Made by a program: the position numbers and the translations under genes | Notes under the pieces: model-generated | Told to the model about the DNA's origin: nothing | Database searches by the model: none | The model's input: only the letters and a program-made list of their open reading frames with translations | Shown here: positions 8,576-17,410 of the stretch, piece by piece | Position numbering within the stretch: position 1 is the stretch's first letter | Layout of the letters: every line of letters starts with the position of its first letter | NCBI GenBank assembly: GCA_030679915.1 | Contig: JAUXRY010000038.1 | Location: 1 to 64,000, forward strand | Direction: 5' to 3' | Length of the DNA stretch: 64,000 nucleotides | Source: Thiobacillus sp. | GTDB taxonomy: Bacteria; Pseudomonadota; Gammaproteobacteria; Burkholderiales; Thiobacillaceae

Positions 8576-9372
8576 GAGCGTAGTGCTGCGATTACGGCGG
8601 CAGTGTCCGGACGCTCGCCGCGCCACACGAAAAATGCTTCGGCCGCTTGTTCAATCAGCATGCCGAGGCCATCGCTCGTGACGGAGGCGCCGTGCGTGCG
8701 GGCGAAGCTGAGGAAGGGTGTGTCGCGTCCGTACATCATGTCGTAGGCCAGGGTGTTCGCAGTAAAAATGCCGGGCGACAGGGGTGGTAGTTCGCCAGCA
8801 AGGCTGGCTGCGGTGGCATTGATGACGATATCAAATGGGGTATCGGCTGCCTCGAAGCTGCATGCTGTGATGCCGTGGCCAAACAGGTCGGCCAGTTCCT
8901 GGGCGCGGCTGACGGTGCGGTTGGCAATGACGAGTGCGGCGGGCTGTTGGTGGAGGAGGGGTTCGATCACGCCGCGAGCGGCGCCGCCAGCCCCGAGCAG
9001 CAGGATGCGTTTGCCACCGAGTGTTTGGTGCAGATTGCGCGTGAGATCCGCTACCAGTCCGGCGCCATCGGTGTTGTCGCCCAGAATGCCGTCGGTATCG
9101 AAGCTGAGCGTGTTGACCGCGCCGGCGCGTTGCGCACGCGCGCTCAGGCGCTGAGCCAGTTTGTAGGCTTCTTCCTTGAACGGCACCGTGACATTGGCTC
9201 CGCGCCCATCGGCTGCTATGAATTGCGCAACGCATTCCGCAAAACCGTTCAGTGGGGTGAGGATGGCTTCATAGGTCATGTCTTGCCCGGTTTGGCGGGC
9301 AAAAGCGGCGTGGATCTGCGGGGATTTGGAGTGGGCAATCGGGTGCCCGAATACAGCGTAACGGTCGGTCAT
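8572..9372 (-). CDS. aroE: Shikimate dehydrogenase AroE
   Basis: NADPH-dependent reduction of 3-dehydroshikimate to shikimate in aromatic amino acid synthesis. The 266-residue protein has the substrate-binding AHSKSPQIH (about 12-20) and NVTVPFKEEAY with the catalytic Lys near residue 65. It also has the Rossmann GAGGAARGV and the C-terminal GLGMLIEQAAEAF. It is translationally coupled to mtgA; aroE-mtgA pairing is common in betaproteobacteria. Confidence 0.93.
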   Translation of the reverse strand: MTDRYAVFGHPIAHSKSPQIHAAFARQTGQDMTYEAILTPLNGFAECVAQFIAADGRGANVTVPFKEEAYKLAQRLSARAQRAGAVNTLSFDTDGILGDNTDGAGLVADLTRNLHQTLGGKRILLLGAGGAARGVIEPLLHQQPAALVIANRTVSRAQELADLFGHGITACSFEAADTPFDIVINATAASLAGELPPLSPGIFTANTLAYDMMYGRDTPFLSFARTHGASVTSDGLGMLIEQAAEAFFVWRGERPDTAAVIAALRS

Positions 9373-9478
9373 GGCAAGCGCTCGGAATCGCTCGCATTCT
9401 AACCGAGGGCTGGCGGGCTTTGAACAACGCCATGGAAAACCACAGCTTGATCAGCAAACTAAATTATCAGACCAGTGA

Positions 9479-9934
9479 TCAGATTTGCGACCATGGTAGA
9501 CCGCGCTGCTTCCAACCGTTGAGTTCGTTACGATGGCCCGTGGCTTTGTTCAGATCGCCTTCGAGGCCTTCCAGCACGTTGTAGCAACTGCCACGTCCGG
9601 CTTCAGCACAGGCCGCTGCGGCTCGATACGAGCGATGGCCGCTGCGGCAGATGAAAATCAGCAGCGATTCCGGGTCGGTGGCCTGAATCAGCTGGGTTTG
9701 AAAGTGTGGATTCAGTGTCCACCCGGGCCAGGACTGCCATTCGATATGCACGGCATCAGGAATGGTGCCGATTAATTCAAGTTCCGCGCGTGCCCGGACG
9801 TCGATCAAGCGCGCACCCGGGGCAAGCTGGAGCAATTCATGGGCTTCGTTCGGTAACAGTGCACCGAGAAATGGCCAAGCATTCGCCTGACTGCGATTGT
9901 GAGCGGTGTCGAGCAGTTCGGTGATGCGTCCCAT
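9479..9934 (-). CDS. Single-domain rhodanese-like protein
   Basis: The start at 9934 follows a good Shine-Dalgarno (AGAGGA), giving 151 residues; an upstream in-frame codon would run into the glnA control region. One rhodanese domain with active-site loop CRSGHRS (Cys96) and an N-terminal LIDVRARAE motif is seen. Such proteins transfer sulfane sulfur in the cytoplasm, with thiosulfate, polysulfide or protein persulfide as donors. In a sulfur oxidiser it may feed sulfur trafficking, but it lies far from dsr. It is divergent from glnA and shares the control region with it. Confidence 0.82.
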   Translation of the reverse strand: MGRITELLDTAHNRSQANAWPFLGALLPNEAHELLQLAPGARLIDVRARAELELIGTIPDAVHIEWQSWPGWTLNPHFQTQLIQATDPESLLIFICRSGHRSYRAAAACAEAGRGSCYNVLEGLEGDLNKATGHRNELNGWKQRGLPWSQI

Positions 9935-9985
9935 GATGAATCCTCTATCGTTAGTGCAGTATATGAAACTCCCCCTCTGTTGCAA

Positions 9986-10006
9986 TCCGCACCAAAAAGG
10001 TGCGGA
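9986..10006. promoter_or_regulatory. NtrC-binding site 1 upstream of glnA
   Basis: A perfect dyad TCCGCACC-N5-GGTGCGGA contains the NtrC core GCACC-N5-GGTGC at 9989-10003. It lies about 105-125 bp upstream of the sigma-54 promoter, the usual enhancer distance. NtrC and NtrB are encoded just downstream. Confidence 0.75.
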
Positions 10007-10019
10007 AAGACATTTGTTG

Positions 10020-10034
10020 GCGACAAATTGGTGC
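10020..10034. promoter_or_regulatory. NtrC-binding site 2 (weaker) upstream of glnA
   Basis: GCGAC-N5-GGTGC has a full right half and a degenerate left half of the NtrC consensus. It starts 31 bp after site 1, about three helical turns, so two NtrC dimers would lie on the same DNA face. That is the standard arrangement for an oligomerising NtrC enhancer. Confidence 0.6.
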
Positions 10035-10109
10035 ACGTTCGGAAGCGGGTAACGTACTATCTTGCCGTGCTGGCCTTGTGGCACAATGCTTGAGGCTCGA
10101 TTTATTGCA

Positions 10110-10125
10110 TGGCACGGTTGCTGCT
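10110..10125 (+). promoter_or_regulatory. Sigma-54 promoter of glnA
   Basis: TGGCAC-N5-CTGCT has the invariant GG (-24) and GC (-12) at the correct spacing. Transcription would start near 10136, leaving a leader of about 75 nt before glnA. Together with the two NtrC sites it resembles enterobacterial glnAp2. Confidence 0.78.
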
Positions 10126-10211
10126 ACTACCCTTGAGGTGATTTTGTATGCCCAACCGTGCAACACGCAACGTCGTAAATACATTCCATTACTAGTTTGA
10201 GGAGATGCAGC

Positions 10212-11621
10212 ATGGCCGTGGCCGATGTGATCAAGATGATTAAGGACGACGAAGTCAAATTCGTCGATCTGCGCTTTACCGATACCCGCGGCAAGGAACA
10301 GCATGTGTCGATTCCTGCCCGCCTCGTGACCGAAGACTGGTTTGAAGACGGTCACCCGTTCGACGGCTCGTCGATTGCCGGCTGGAAAGGCATTCAGGCG
10401 TCCGACATGCTGCTGAAAGCCGATCCCGATTCGGCCTGGCTCGACCCCTTCTTTGACGAGTCCACCCTGATCATGACCTGCGACGTGATCGAGCCGTCCG
10501 ATGGCAAGGGTTACGAGCGCGACCCGCGTTCGGTCGCAAAGCGCGCCGAGGCCTATCTGAAGTCCACCGGTATCGCCGACACGGCTTACTTCGGTCCCGA
10601 ACCCGAATTCTTCATTTTCGATTCCATTACCTGGCACGACGACATGTCGGGCTGCGGTGTGAAAATCAATTCCGAAGAAGCGTCCTGGTCGTCGGCTGAA
10701 AAGTACGAAAACGGCAACACCGGTCACCGTCCCGGCGTCAAGGGCGGCTATTTCCCCGTACCCCCGGTCGACAGCCTGCAGGACATCCGTGCTGCCATGG
10801 TGATCGCGCTGGAAGAAGCCGGCATTCCGGTTGAAGTGTTCCACCACGAAGTCGCCACCGCCGGCCAGTGCGAGATCGGCACCCAGTTCAGCACGCTGAC
10901 CAAGCGCGCCGACTGGACGCAGATGCTGAAGTACATCGTGCATAACGTCGCTCATGCCTACGGCAAGACCGCGACGTTCATGCCCAAGCCTATCGTTGGC
11001 GACAATGGTTCCGGCATGCACGTCCATATGTCATTGTGGAAAGACGGCAAGAACCTGTTTGCCGGCAATGGCTATGCGGGTCTGTCCGAAATGTGCCTGT
11101 ATTACATTGGCGGCGTGATCAAGCACGCCAAGGCGCTGAATGCGATCACCAACCCGTCGACCAACTCGTACAAGCGTCTGGTGCCCGGTTTCGAAGCGCC
11201 GGTGATGCTGGCCTATTCGGCCCGCAACCGCTCGGCTTCGATCCGTATCCCGATCGCTGCCAGCGAAAAGGCGCGCCGTATCGAAACCCGCTTCCCCGAT
11301 CCCATGGCCAACCCTTACCTGTGCTTTACCGCGCTGATGATGGCGGGCCTGGATGGCATCCAGAACAAGCTTCACCCCGGCGATCCGGCCGACAAGGATC
11401 TGTACGACCTGCCGCCGGAAGAGGACGCGAAGATTCCGAAGGTTTGCCACAGCCTGGAAATGGCGCTGGACGAACTCGACAAGGATCGCGAGTTCCTGAC
11501 CCGCGGCGGCGTGTTCACCAACGACATGATCGACGCCTACATCGAACTGAAGATGCAGGAAGTCACCAAGTTCCGCATGACCACGCACCCGGTCGAGTTT
11601 GCGATGTATTACTCGCTGTAA
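10212..11621 (+). CDS. glnA: Glutamine synthetase, type I
   Basis: The dodecameric enzyme condenses glutamate and ammonia to glutamine with ATP. The start at 10212 follows GAGGAG with proper spacing, giving 469 residues, the usual GSI-beta length. Seen: [10 protein letters not shown] near the N-terminus, the catalytic [11 protein letters not shown] block, the ATP-site region [21 protein letters not shown], and DLYDLPPEE holding the tyrosine adenylylated by GlnE. It is preceded by two NtrC sites and a sigma-54 promoter and followed by its own terminator. Confidence 0.97.
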   Translation: MAVADVIKMIKDDEVKFVDLRFTDTRGKEQHVSIPARLVTEDWFEDGHPFDGSSIAGWKGIQASDMLLKADPDSAWLDPFFDESTLIMTCDVIEPSDGKGYERDPRSVAKRAEAYLKSTGIADTAYFGPEPEFFIFDSITWHDDMSGCGVKINSEEASWSSAEKYENGNTGHRPGVKGGYFPVPPVDSLQDIRAAMVIALEEAGIPVEVFHHEVATAGQCEIGTQFSTLTKRADWTQMLKYIVHNVAHAYGKTATFMPKPIVGDNGSGMHVHMSLWKDGKNLFAGNGYAGLSEMCLYYIGGVIKHAKALNAITNPSTNSYKRLVPGFEAPVMLAYSARNRSASIRIPIAASEKARRIETRFPDPMANPYLCFTALMMAGLDGIQNKLHPGDPADKDLYDLPPEEDAKIPKVCHSLEMALDELDKDREFLTRGGVFTNDMIDAYIELKMQEVTKFRMTTHPVEFAMYYSL

Positions 11622-11644
11622 TCGCGTTCGTACTTGATGCAATG

Positions 11645-11667
11645 GGGCGGCTTCGGCCGCCCTTTTT
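11645..11667 (+). terminator. glnA terminator
   Basis: Stem GGGCGG/CCGCCC with a CTTCGG tetraloop-type cap, followed by T5, 24 bp after the glnA stop. It separates glnA from ntrBC, so ntrBC need their own promoter or read-through. Confidence 0.85.
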
Positions 11668-11756
11668 ATTTCCGTCTTGTCAGCGCAGACCCAGTTTGCA
11701 TGGTCAAGATTGTCTTGTTTTGTCCGTTATGCAAGGTGACCGTTAAACTTGAAGCC

Positions 11757-12227
11757 ATGCAAATCAATCATTATTCCTTGCTGTTGTGCCTGATCCTGGC
11801 TGCGCCCGCGCAGGCTGAAATCTACAAATACGTCGACGAAAATGGTCAGGTGACGTTTACCGATGTTTATAAAAAGGGCGCCAAGCGCATCGATTTACCC
11901 GGTGCGCCTACGCCGCTGCCAGCGGCGACCCCTGCGCCCAGACGGGCTTCCTACAATCCCAGTCCAGCTAATTTCCCGCGGATCGATCCCAACACCCAAA
12001 GAAACCGGGACGATATCCGTCGCCAGGTACTGTTGGATGAAATTAGCGGCGAGCGCCGCAATGCCGACGAGGCGCGCCGGCAACTGCAATTGGGCGAGCG
12101 TGTCCAGCCGGGTGAGCGCGCGACCGATTCAACCTATCTTAATCGCATCAAGAAGCTGCAAACCACGCTGGAACAACACGAGCAGAACGTGACCTCGATC
12201 CAACGCGAATTGGCTAATCTGAAATAA
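11757..12227 (+). CDS. Exported DUF4124-domain protein
   Basis: The start at 11757 is chosen because it begins a typical Sec signal peptide ending in APAQA (about residue 20); upstream in-frame codons lie in the glnA terminator area. The 156-residue product begins its mature part with EIYKYVDENGQVTFTD, the DUF4124 signature. A Pro-rich linker and a C-terminal coiled coil (about 105-156) follow. It is probably periplasmic. Function unknown. Similar proteins often sit between glnA and ntrB in betaproteobacteria, which may be conserved synteny rather than a shared role. Confidence 0.8.
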   Translation: MQINHYSLLLCLILAAPAQAEIYKYVDENGQVTFTDVYKKGAKRIDLPGAPTPLPAATPAPRRASYNPSPANFPRIDPNTQRNRDDIRRQVLLDEISGERRNADEARRQLQLGERVQPGERATDSTYLNRIKKLQTTLEQHEQNVTSIQRELANLK

Positions 12228-12423
12228 GAGCCTGGCTCGACACGCAGTAATGCGGGCCTGGTGATTCAACCGGAACACGCTCAATTCAAGTGCTAACAAC
12301 CACACGCTAAAGAAGCTAAAGCCTCAACGGCTACGCTCCACTCGCAAGAAGTAGGCCGTGGTTGTAAAACCGATAAAGCGTCAATAACCACGCTCTGGCA
12401 CAATCAGTGCTTCTGATGAGTGT
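12228..12423. other. Intergenic region between the DUF4124 gene and ntrB
   Basis: Contains loosely complementary ACAACCAC and GTGGTTGT blocks (about 12296-12304 and 12357-12365) that could form a long-range hairpin, and the sigma-54-like element at 12396-12411. No gene is seen. Confidence 0.5.
12396..12411 (+). promoter_or_regulatory. Sigma-54-like promoter immediately before ntrB
   Basis: TGGCAC-N5-GTGCT keeps GG and GC at the right spacing. The predicted start falls around 12422, one or two bases before the annotated ATG (12424). The mRNA would be nearly leaderless, or would use the second ATG at 12430. NtrC autoregulation is plausible, but I see no clear NtrC dyad close by. Confidence 0.5.
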
Positions 12424-13479
12424 ATGAGTATGTCGCTGCCCCCTCCAACAGACTTTACCGGACTCGATTGTTTGTCTACCGGCACCTTGGTGCTGGATGC
12501 AGACGGCCGCATTGTCTTCATCAACCCCGCGGCAGAAACTTTGCTCGGCGTGTCAGGCGCGCTTCTGGTCGGAGAAGATGTATTAAAGGCATTTGCGCGT
12601 AGTCCCGAGCTTTTGAATGCGATACAGACTGCACGCAGCGAACAGGAAGTGGTCATTGAGTACGAACTGGATCTCATGATGGGGGGACACCCCACCCTGC
12701 GGGTCGGGTGCAGTGTTTCTCCACTAGAAAGTCCTGCTCATGCCATGTTGATCGAGATGCGTGCGGCGGACCCTCAGTTGCGCATAGCCAGGCTGGAACG
12801 GGCGCGCTTGCAGCAGGAAGCCAATCGCGAACTCTTGCGCAATCTCGCGCATGAAATCAAGAATCCATTAGGCGGCATTCGCGGCGCTGCGCAATTGCTG
12901 GAACACGAGCTGCCGCGCGAGTCGCTGCGTGAATACACTCAAGTCATCATCAAGGAATCAGACCGTCTGCAATCGCTGATGGAGCGATTGTTGACGCCGC
13001 ACCGGATGCCCCGTTTTGGTGCGGTCAATATCCATGAAGTCCTTGAGCGGGTTCGTAGCCTGATTCTGGCTGAGACGCCGAGCGTGGCATTGCGGCGCGA
13101 CTACGATATCAGTCTGCCGGAAATTCATGCCGACTCTGAGCAGTTGATCCAGGCTACGCTCAACGTTGCACGCAATGCGGTGCAGGCAATGCACGGGCAG
13201 GGTGAAATCATTCTCAAAACACGGGTAGCGCGGCAAATCACGCTGGAAAGCCGCCGCTACCAGTTAGGAATGCTGATCGAAATTATCGACAATGGACCGG
13301 GCATTCCCGATGAGATCCGCGAACAGATTTTTTACCCGCTGGTGTCGGGCCGTGAAGGCGGTAGCGGCTTGGGGTTGGCGGTCGCGCAAACACTGGTTGC
13401 ACAAAACCATGGCACGATCGACTGTGAGAGTCAGCCCGGCCACACTGTATTTTCTATTTTTCTTCCGCTTCCGAATTGA
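12424..13479 (+). CDS. ntrB: Nitrogen regulation histidine kinase NtrB (GlnL)
   Basis: The cytoplasmic sensor kinase/phosphatase phosphorylates NtrC under nitrogen limitation and is controlled by PII. The 351 residues comprise an N-terminal PAS domain (about 10-110), the H-box LAHEIKNPLGG with phospho-acceptor His143, an N-box ARNAVQAM, and G boxes DNGPGIP and GSGLGLAV. There is no membrane segment, as usual for NtrB. The ntrC start follows six bases after the stop. An alternative start at 12430 removes two residues. Confidence 0.93.
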   Translation: MSMSLPPPTDFTGLDCLSTGTLVLDADGRIVFINPAAETLLGVSGALLVGEDVLKAFARSPELLNAIQTARSEQEVVIEYELDLMMGGHPTLRVGCSVSPLESPAHAMLIEMRAADPQLRIARLERARLQQEANRELLRNLAHEIKNPLGGIRGAAQLLEHELPRESLREYTQVIIKESDRLQSLMERLLTPHRMPRFGAVNIHEVLERVRSLILAETPSVALRRDYDISLPEIHADSEQLIQATLNVARNAVQAMHGQGEIILKTRVARQITLESRRYQLGMLIEIIDNGPGIPDEIREQIFYPLVSGREGGSGLGLAVAQTLVAQNHGTIDCESQPGHTVFSIFLPLPN

Positions 13480-13484
13480 ACACC

Positions 13485-14903
13485 ATGCCAAAACCAAGCT
13501 GTGTCTGGATTATTGATGACGACCGTTCCATTCGCTGGGTGCTGGAAAAAGCACTGCTGCGCGATGAGATTCCGTGCATGACTTTCAGTTCGGCCGGCGA
13601 TGCGCTGCGCGAACTGGAGCGTAGCCAACCGAGTGCGGTGCTGTCCGATATCCGCATGCCGGGAGTGAGCGGCCTGGAGTTGCTGCAGGCGCTGAAAGAG
13701 CGCCTGCCGAAAGTGCCGGTCATCATCATGACCGCGTATTCCGACCTCGATAGCGCGGTAGCGGCGTTTCAGGGGGGCGCGTTCGAGTATCTGCCGAAGC
13801 CCTTCGATGTCGATCAGGCCGTCGAACTGGTACGCCGCGCACTGGCAGAAAATGCCAGCCGTGATGTGCCGGTCAGCAGTGATGCCCCGGTTCCGGAAAT
13901 TCTCGGTCAGGCGCCGGCGATGCAGGAGGTGTTTCGCGCCATCGGGCGGCTGGCACCGTCGCATGCCACGGTGTTGATCACGGGTGAATCCGGTAGTGGC
14001 AAGGAACTGGTTGCACGGGCTTTGCATCGACATAGTCCACGCGCGACCGGGCCATTTATTGCGTTGAATACCGCTGCCATCCCCAAGGATTTGCTGGAAT
14101 CCGAATTGTTTGGCCATGAGCGTGGTGCTTTTACTGGCGCAGCGGCGCAGCGACGCGGCCGCTTTGAACAGGCCGATAACGGCACCTTGTTTCTGGATGA
14201 GATCGGCGACATGCCGTCTGAACTCCAAACCCGGTTGTTGCGGGTACTGTCCGACGGCCAGTTCTATCGGGTGGGGGGGCACACGCCGATCAAGGTGAAT
14301 GTGCGGGTGATTGCCGCGACGCACCAGGATCTGGAAGTCCGCGTGCGCGAAGGCTTGTTCCGGGAGGACCTGTTTCATCGTTTGAACGTGATCCGCCTGC
14401 GTCTGCCCGCACTGCGCGAGCGGCGCGAAGACATTCCGCTGCTGGTGCGCCACTTCATGCAGAAAAGTGCACGGGAACTGGGGGTGGAGGCGAAGGGCGT
14501 GTCGGATTCCGCGCTGAAGACGCTGGTCAATCTGCCCTGGAGTGGCAACGTGCGTCAGCTTGAAAACGTCAGCCATTATTTGACCGTGATGGCGCCCGGT
14601 CAGGTGGTTGAGGTGGGGGATCTGCCGTCTGATTTAATGCAGGGATCCTCGAATCAATCTGGCGGCGACTGGTTGCAGGGGCTGGCGGCGGAGGCGAGTG
14701 CGCGATTGGCGCGTGGCGAAGCCGCCATTCTCGACGCGCTTACTCAGGATTACGAAAAAACGCTGATCGAAGTCGCGTTGCGTCATACCGGTGGTCGCCG
14801 CATCGAGGCCTCGCACTTGTTGGGATGGGGCCGCAATACGCTGACGCGAAAAATTCATGAACTGGGGATGGACAGCGAGCCTTCTGCGGATGAGGCGAAC
14901 TGA
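13485..14903 (+). CDS. ntrC: Nitrogen response regulator NtrC (GlnG)
   Basis: Sigma-54 activator of 472 residues. The ATG at 13485 is used; an in-frame TTG at 13476 overlaps ntrB. The receiver domain (1-120) has an acidic pocket Asp11/Asp12 and phospho-acceptor Asp55 (SDIRMPG). The AAA+ domain carries Walker A GESGSGKE, the sigma-54-contacting GAFTGA loop and Walker B GTLFLDEIGD. A C-terminal Fis-type helix-turn-helix begins near residue 430. It presumably binds the two sites before glnA. Confidence 0.95.
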   Translation: MPKPSCVWIIDDDRSIRWVLEKALLRDEIPCMTFSSAGDALRELERSQPSAVLSDIRMPGVSGLELLQALKERLPKVPVIIMTAYSDLDSAVAAFQGGAFEYLPKPFDVDQAVELVRRALAENASRDVPVSSDAPVPEILGQAPAMQEVFRAIGRLAPSHATVLITGESGSGKELVARALHRHSPRATGPFIALNTAAIPKDLLESELFGHERGAFTGAAAQRRGRFEQADNGTLFLDEIGDMPSELQTRLLRVLSDGQFYRVGGHTPIKVNVRVIAATHQDLEVRVREGLFREDLFHRLNVIRLRLPALRERREDIPLLVRHFMQKSARELGVEAKGVSDSALKTLVNLPWSGNVRQLENVSHYLTVMAPGQVVEVGDLPSDLMQGSSNQSGGDWLQGLAAEASARLARGEAAILDALTQDYEKTLIEVALRHTGGRRIEASHLLGWGRNTLTRKIHELGMDSEPSADEAN

Positions 14904-14932
14904 CCTGCGATCAGACTGGATATTTGGAAAAC

Positions 14933-14962
14933 AAAAAAGCCGACATGCAGTCGGCTTTTTTG
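14933..14962. terminator. Bidirectional terminator between ntrC and grxD
   Basis: A perfect stem AAAAAAGCCGAC/GTCGGCTTTTTT with a 5-nt loop lies between two convergent genes, with an A tract on one side and a T tract on the other. It would stop transcription from both sides. Confidence 0.9.
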
Positions 14963-14978
14963 TTGCTGTGCGGCAGAC

Positions 14979-15299
14979 TTAAGCGGCTTTAGATTCTTCC
15001 AGCAGCGTCTGCATTTCACCCTTTTGGTACATCTCGATCATGATGTCAGAACCGCCGATCAACTCTCCCTTGATATACAGCTGGGGGAAGGTTGGCCAGT
15101 TGGCGTAATGCTTCAGGTTTTCGAAAATTTCGGGGTCGGCCAGTACGTTCACAGCCAGAAACTCCTGCAGACCGCAGGCTTGCAGCACTTGCGCTGCTTT
15201 AGAAGAAAAGCCGCATTGCGGAAACTGAGGCGTGCCTTTCATATACAAAACAACGGTGTTGGTGGTGACTTGGTCACGAATTCGGTCTAATGCGGTCAT
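14979..15299 (-). CDS. grxD: Monothiol glutaredoxin Grx4/GrxD
   Basis: The 106-residue protein begins MTALDRIRDQ; the start at 15299 is chosen from family length over an in-frame codon at 15407. The active site CGFS (Cys29), the cis-Pro region WPTFPQLY and the GGSDI glutathione-binding motif are present. These proteins bind a glutathione-ligated [2Fe-2S] cluster as dimers and transfer or sense iron-sulfur clusters. Here it could support the large load of Fe-S proteins encoded by dsr; that is inference. Confidence 0.93.
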   Translation of the reverse strand: MTALDRIRDQVTTNTVVLYMKGTPQFPQCGFSSKAAQVLQACGLQEFLAVNVLADPEIFENLKHYANWPTFPQLYIKGELIGGSDIMIEMYQKGEMQTLLEESKAA

Positions 15300-15339
15300 C
15301 TTTACGCTCCTGAACAATACTTGACTGGAATAGTCGGGA

Positions 15340-15367
15340 ATTATACCTATGGTGGGGGTGACGTCAA
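15340..15367 (-). promoter_or_regulatory. Sigma-70 promoter of grxD
   Basis: On the minus strand TTGACG (15362-15367), a 16-bp spacer and a perfect TATAAT (15340-15345) stand about 40 bp upstream of the grxD ATG. It overlaps the last codons of the nucleotidyltransferase gene, so grxD is transcribed independently of that gene. Confidence 0.75.
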
Positions 15368-16491
15368 GCCGGCTTAGGTGTGCTGTCATCCAGATAAGGG
15401 CTGACAAATGCTTTGTGGATCAGGTGGGGGATCAATAAATGCGCGGGCATGCGCAACCAATGCGCGCGCACATAGGCTGCCTGGCGGGCGATTGAACTGA
15501 ATGCATCATCGCAGCTGGCATGGGCCGGGGCGAGCACCCGGGTGAAAATACTGTCCATTATGCTTAACAGTGCAGCGTTAGGGGTAACCGAGCGGAGGTC
15601 ATGCCACACGGTTGGAGGGATCGGAGTATCCAGAAAATATTGCGTGTAGCGCAGCGCGTAGTACAACGACCGGCCCAGTTGGAGCTCTTCTGAACGTGCC
15701 ACCAGACGCGGCCAAAATTGTGGTGTTTCCGCTTCGTGACGCAGCAAAAGATCGAGATCGGTAAGGTCGCGCAGGCCGTGCGGCAGTTCGCCATCGTGAA
15801 ACAGATGGGTCGCCGAATGAAGAATGCGGTCTTCGGCAGAAAACACATACACGCCAGGCAGGTCATCCCCTGCGGGCTCAATACCGTTGAGTAGTTTCTG
15901 CGGGTCGGGAAAATAGCGCGCAGTATCGGGCAGGATGGCGTGATGCACATCGATCATCGAGGCGCGGTGCAGGTGCTGCATCGGTGGAATTTCGTGCATC
16001 CAGCGCCGGTAGTAGCGCTCGTCATAAGGAGACAAGCCGGTGGTATGCCACCCTGCCAGCATCAATGCAGCTTCTGCCTGATTTAGCAGGTTGCGCGGCA
16101 CCAGAATGTCGATGTCATTAAAGAGCCGGCCGCGGGCGGCGGGTAATTGGGCCGTCACATAAGCAGCGCCCTTTAACACGACAAGCGGGCAATCCAGTCC
16201 GCTCAGGGCGGCGCGTATTTGTTCCACTTCCCAACGTACGGCCAGTTGCTGTTTTTTAGCCAGGGTCACGGCTGATTCAAAATGCCAGCGCGCTTCGGCC
16301 GGAATGACTTCAATCATATTGTGTTGAGCCAACACATAGTGAACACGCGCAAGTAATCCGGCACTACGCGCTTGCCGCACCAGCATGTCCCACTCGGTTG
16401 TGGAGAATTTGAACAGCATATCGGGGCTGCGCAACATCCGGGAAACCAGATCCTTAGGTGCGGCCACGGGGGTATGTTTAGACAAGTGCAT
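15364..16491 (-). CDS. Nucleotidyltransferase-fold protein (PF14907-like)
   Basis: The 375-residue protein belongs to the uncharacterised nucleotidyltransferase family often found beside exopolysaccharide or peptide-modification genes. The key block LKGAAYV...FNDIDILV (about residues 107-131) has the paired Asp126/Asp128 typical of the Pol-beta nucleotidyltransferase fold, plus HDGELPHGLRDLTDLDLLL further on. The substrate is unknown. Its start overlaps the HprK-like kinase gene by 14 bp, so it is the last gene of a tight three-gene unit. Confidence 0.75.
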   Translation of the reverse strand: MHLSKHTPVAAPKDLVSRMLRSPDMLFKFSTTEWDMLVRQARSAGLLARVHYVLAQHNMIEVIPAEARWHFESAVTLAKKQQLAVRWEVEQIRAALSGLDCPLVVLKGAAYVTAQLPAARGRLFNDIDILVPRNLLNQAEAALMLAGWHTTGLSPYDERYYRRWMHEIPPMQHLHRASMIDVHHAILPDTARYFPDPQKLLNGIEPAGDDLPGVYVFSAEDRILHSATHLFHDGELPHGLRDLTDLDLLLRHEAETPQFWPRLVARSEELQLGRSLYYALRYTQYFLDTPIPPTVWHDLRSVTPNAALLSIMDSIFTRVLAPAHASCDDAFSSIARQAAYVRAHWLRMPAHLLIPHLIHKAFVSPYLDDSTPKPA

Positions 16492-17410
16492 CCTGGGTGG
16501 GGGTGCCAGCGAGTTGGTTAAAGGCCGCGATGGCCTCGTGCAACTGGCTATATTGAAAATCGTAGCATCCCACCTGCTCGATCAACGTCGTGCCGACACG
16601 AAAACCGTCCGTGCCGAGATGGCTATAGTTGAATGCATTCTGTGCCAGGAACATGAATGTCTGTGCTTTGGAGCGGGGGGTCAGCAGCGTTTCAGCATCG
16701 GCTCGCCATTTGGGGAAAATCACCCAGCCCGGACGGGCGGGTTCATGTTGACGTTGGACGCTGCTTTTGGGCGGGCGCATGTGGGCGACGGTGCCCTTGA
16801 GGGTGTCGTGGGCAGCACGATTAATGAAGGTCTCGGGGCTAAATTGGCGGATGACCTCAATCGACTGGTTTTTCAGGCTGACCGGGCGAGGCAAGGCATG
16901 AATCATGCCGGTCTTGCGGTCTATCAGCGTCAGTTCGTCCGAAAGCAAACGCCAACCGGAAAGCACCAGACCCGCAGTCAGGGTGCTTTTCCCCGAACCA
17001 GGGGGTGCCGGAAGAATTACCGCCAGGCCGTTTTTTTCAACGACAGCAGCATGAATGATCAGGTATTGATGGGCGTGCATCGATACGCACCAGTTCAAGC
17101 CCCATTCCAGCATGGGGTAAGCCTGATCGAGCGGTAATGCCTTGAATGGTTGGTTGCCGTCGAAAGAAAATCCCACCTGAGGGCGAAACCAGCGACGCAG
17201 GCGGGTTGGGGGATTTAGCGTTATGTGAAAGTCCGCGAATGCCTGACTTGAGTTGCGCACTTCAAATTGGCCGTACAGATCGGAAAGGCCTTCAGCGATA
17301 CGCGGGAGTTGCGAACGGATTCTGAGCGAAAATGGGCCTGTTCGTAACCAGACTCCTTCTCCTGCGAGCTGTTGCCGCAAGTCGGCAGCTGAAAGTTGCT
17401 GCAGTTTCAT
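16478..17410 (-). CDS. HprK-related kinase A family protein
   Basis: The 310-residue protein resembles the HPr kinase/phosphorylase catalytic core without the HPr-binding N-terminus. P-loop APPGSGKST is at about 135-143 and a following SDEL (about 157-160) corresponds to the Mg-binding acidic position of HprK-type P-loops. A His-containing strand LIIHAAVVE precedes it. No PTS HPr gene is visible here. It overlaps the PqqD-like gene by four bases (ATGA). It matches the HPr-rel-A system from memory of the family; the substrate is unknown. Confidence 0.8.
   Translation of the reverse strand: MKLQQLSAADLRQQLAGEGVWLRTGPFSLRIRSQLPRIAEGLSDLYGQFEVRNSSQAFADFHITLNPPTRLRRWFRPQVGFSFDGNQPFKALPLDQAYPMLEWGLNWCVSMHAHQYLIIHAAVVEKNGLAVILPAPPGSGKSTLTAGLVLSGWRLLSDELTLIDRKTGMIHALPRPVSLKNQSIEVIRQFSPETFINRAAHDTLKGTVAHMRPPKSSVQRQHEPARPGWVIFPKWRADAETLLTPRSKAQTFMFLAQNAFNYSHLGTDGFRVGTTLIEQVGCYDFQYSQLHEAIAAFNQLAGTPTQDALV

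Noticed and set aside
10079-10093. Second sigma-54-like TGGCAC element
   Set aside because: The -12 dinucleotide is GA instead of GC at the required spacing.
9951-11027. Long minus-strand ORF across glnA
   Set aside because: Antisense frame typical of high-GC genes; glnA is unambiguous.
13431-14576. 381-aa minus-strand ORF opposite ntrC
   Set aside because: Shadow of ntrC with no motif of its own.
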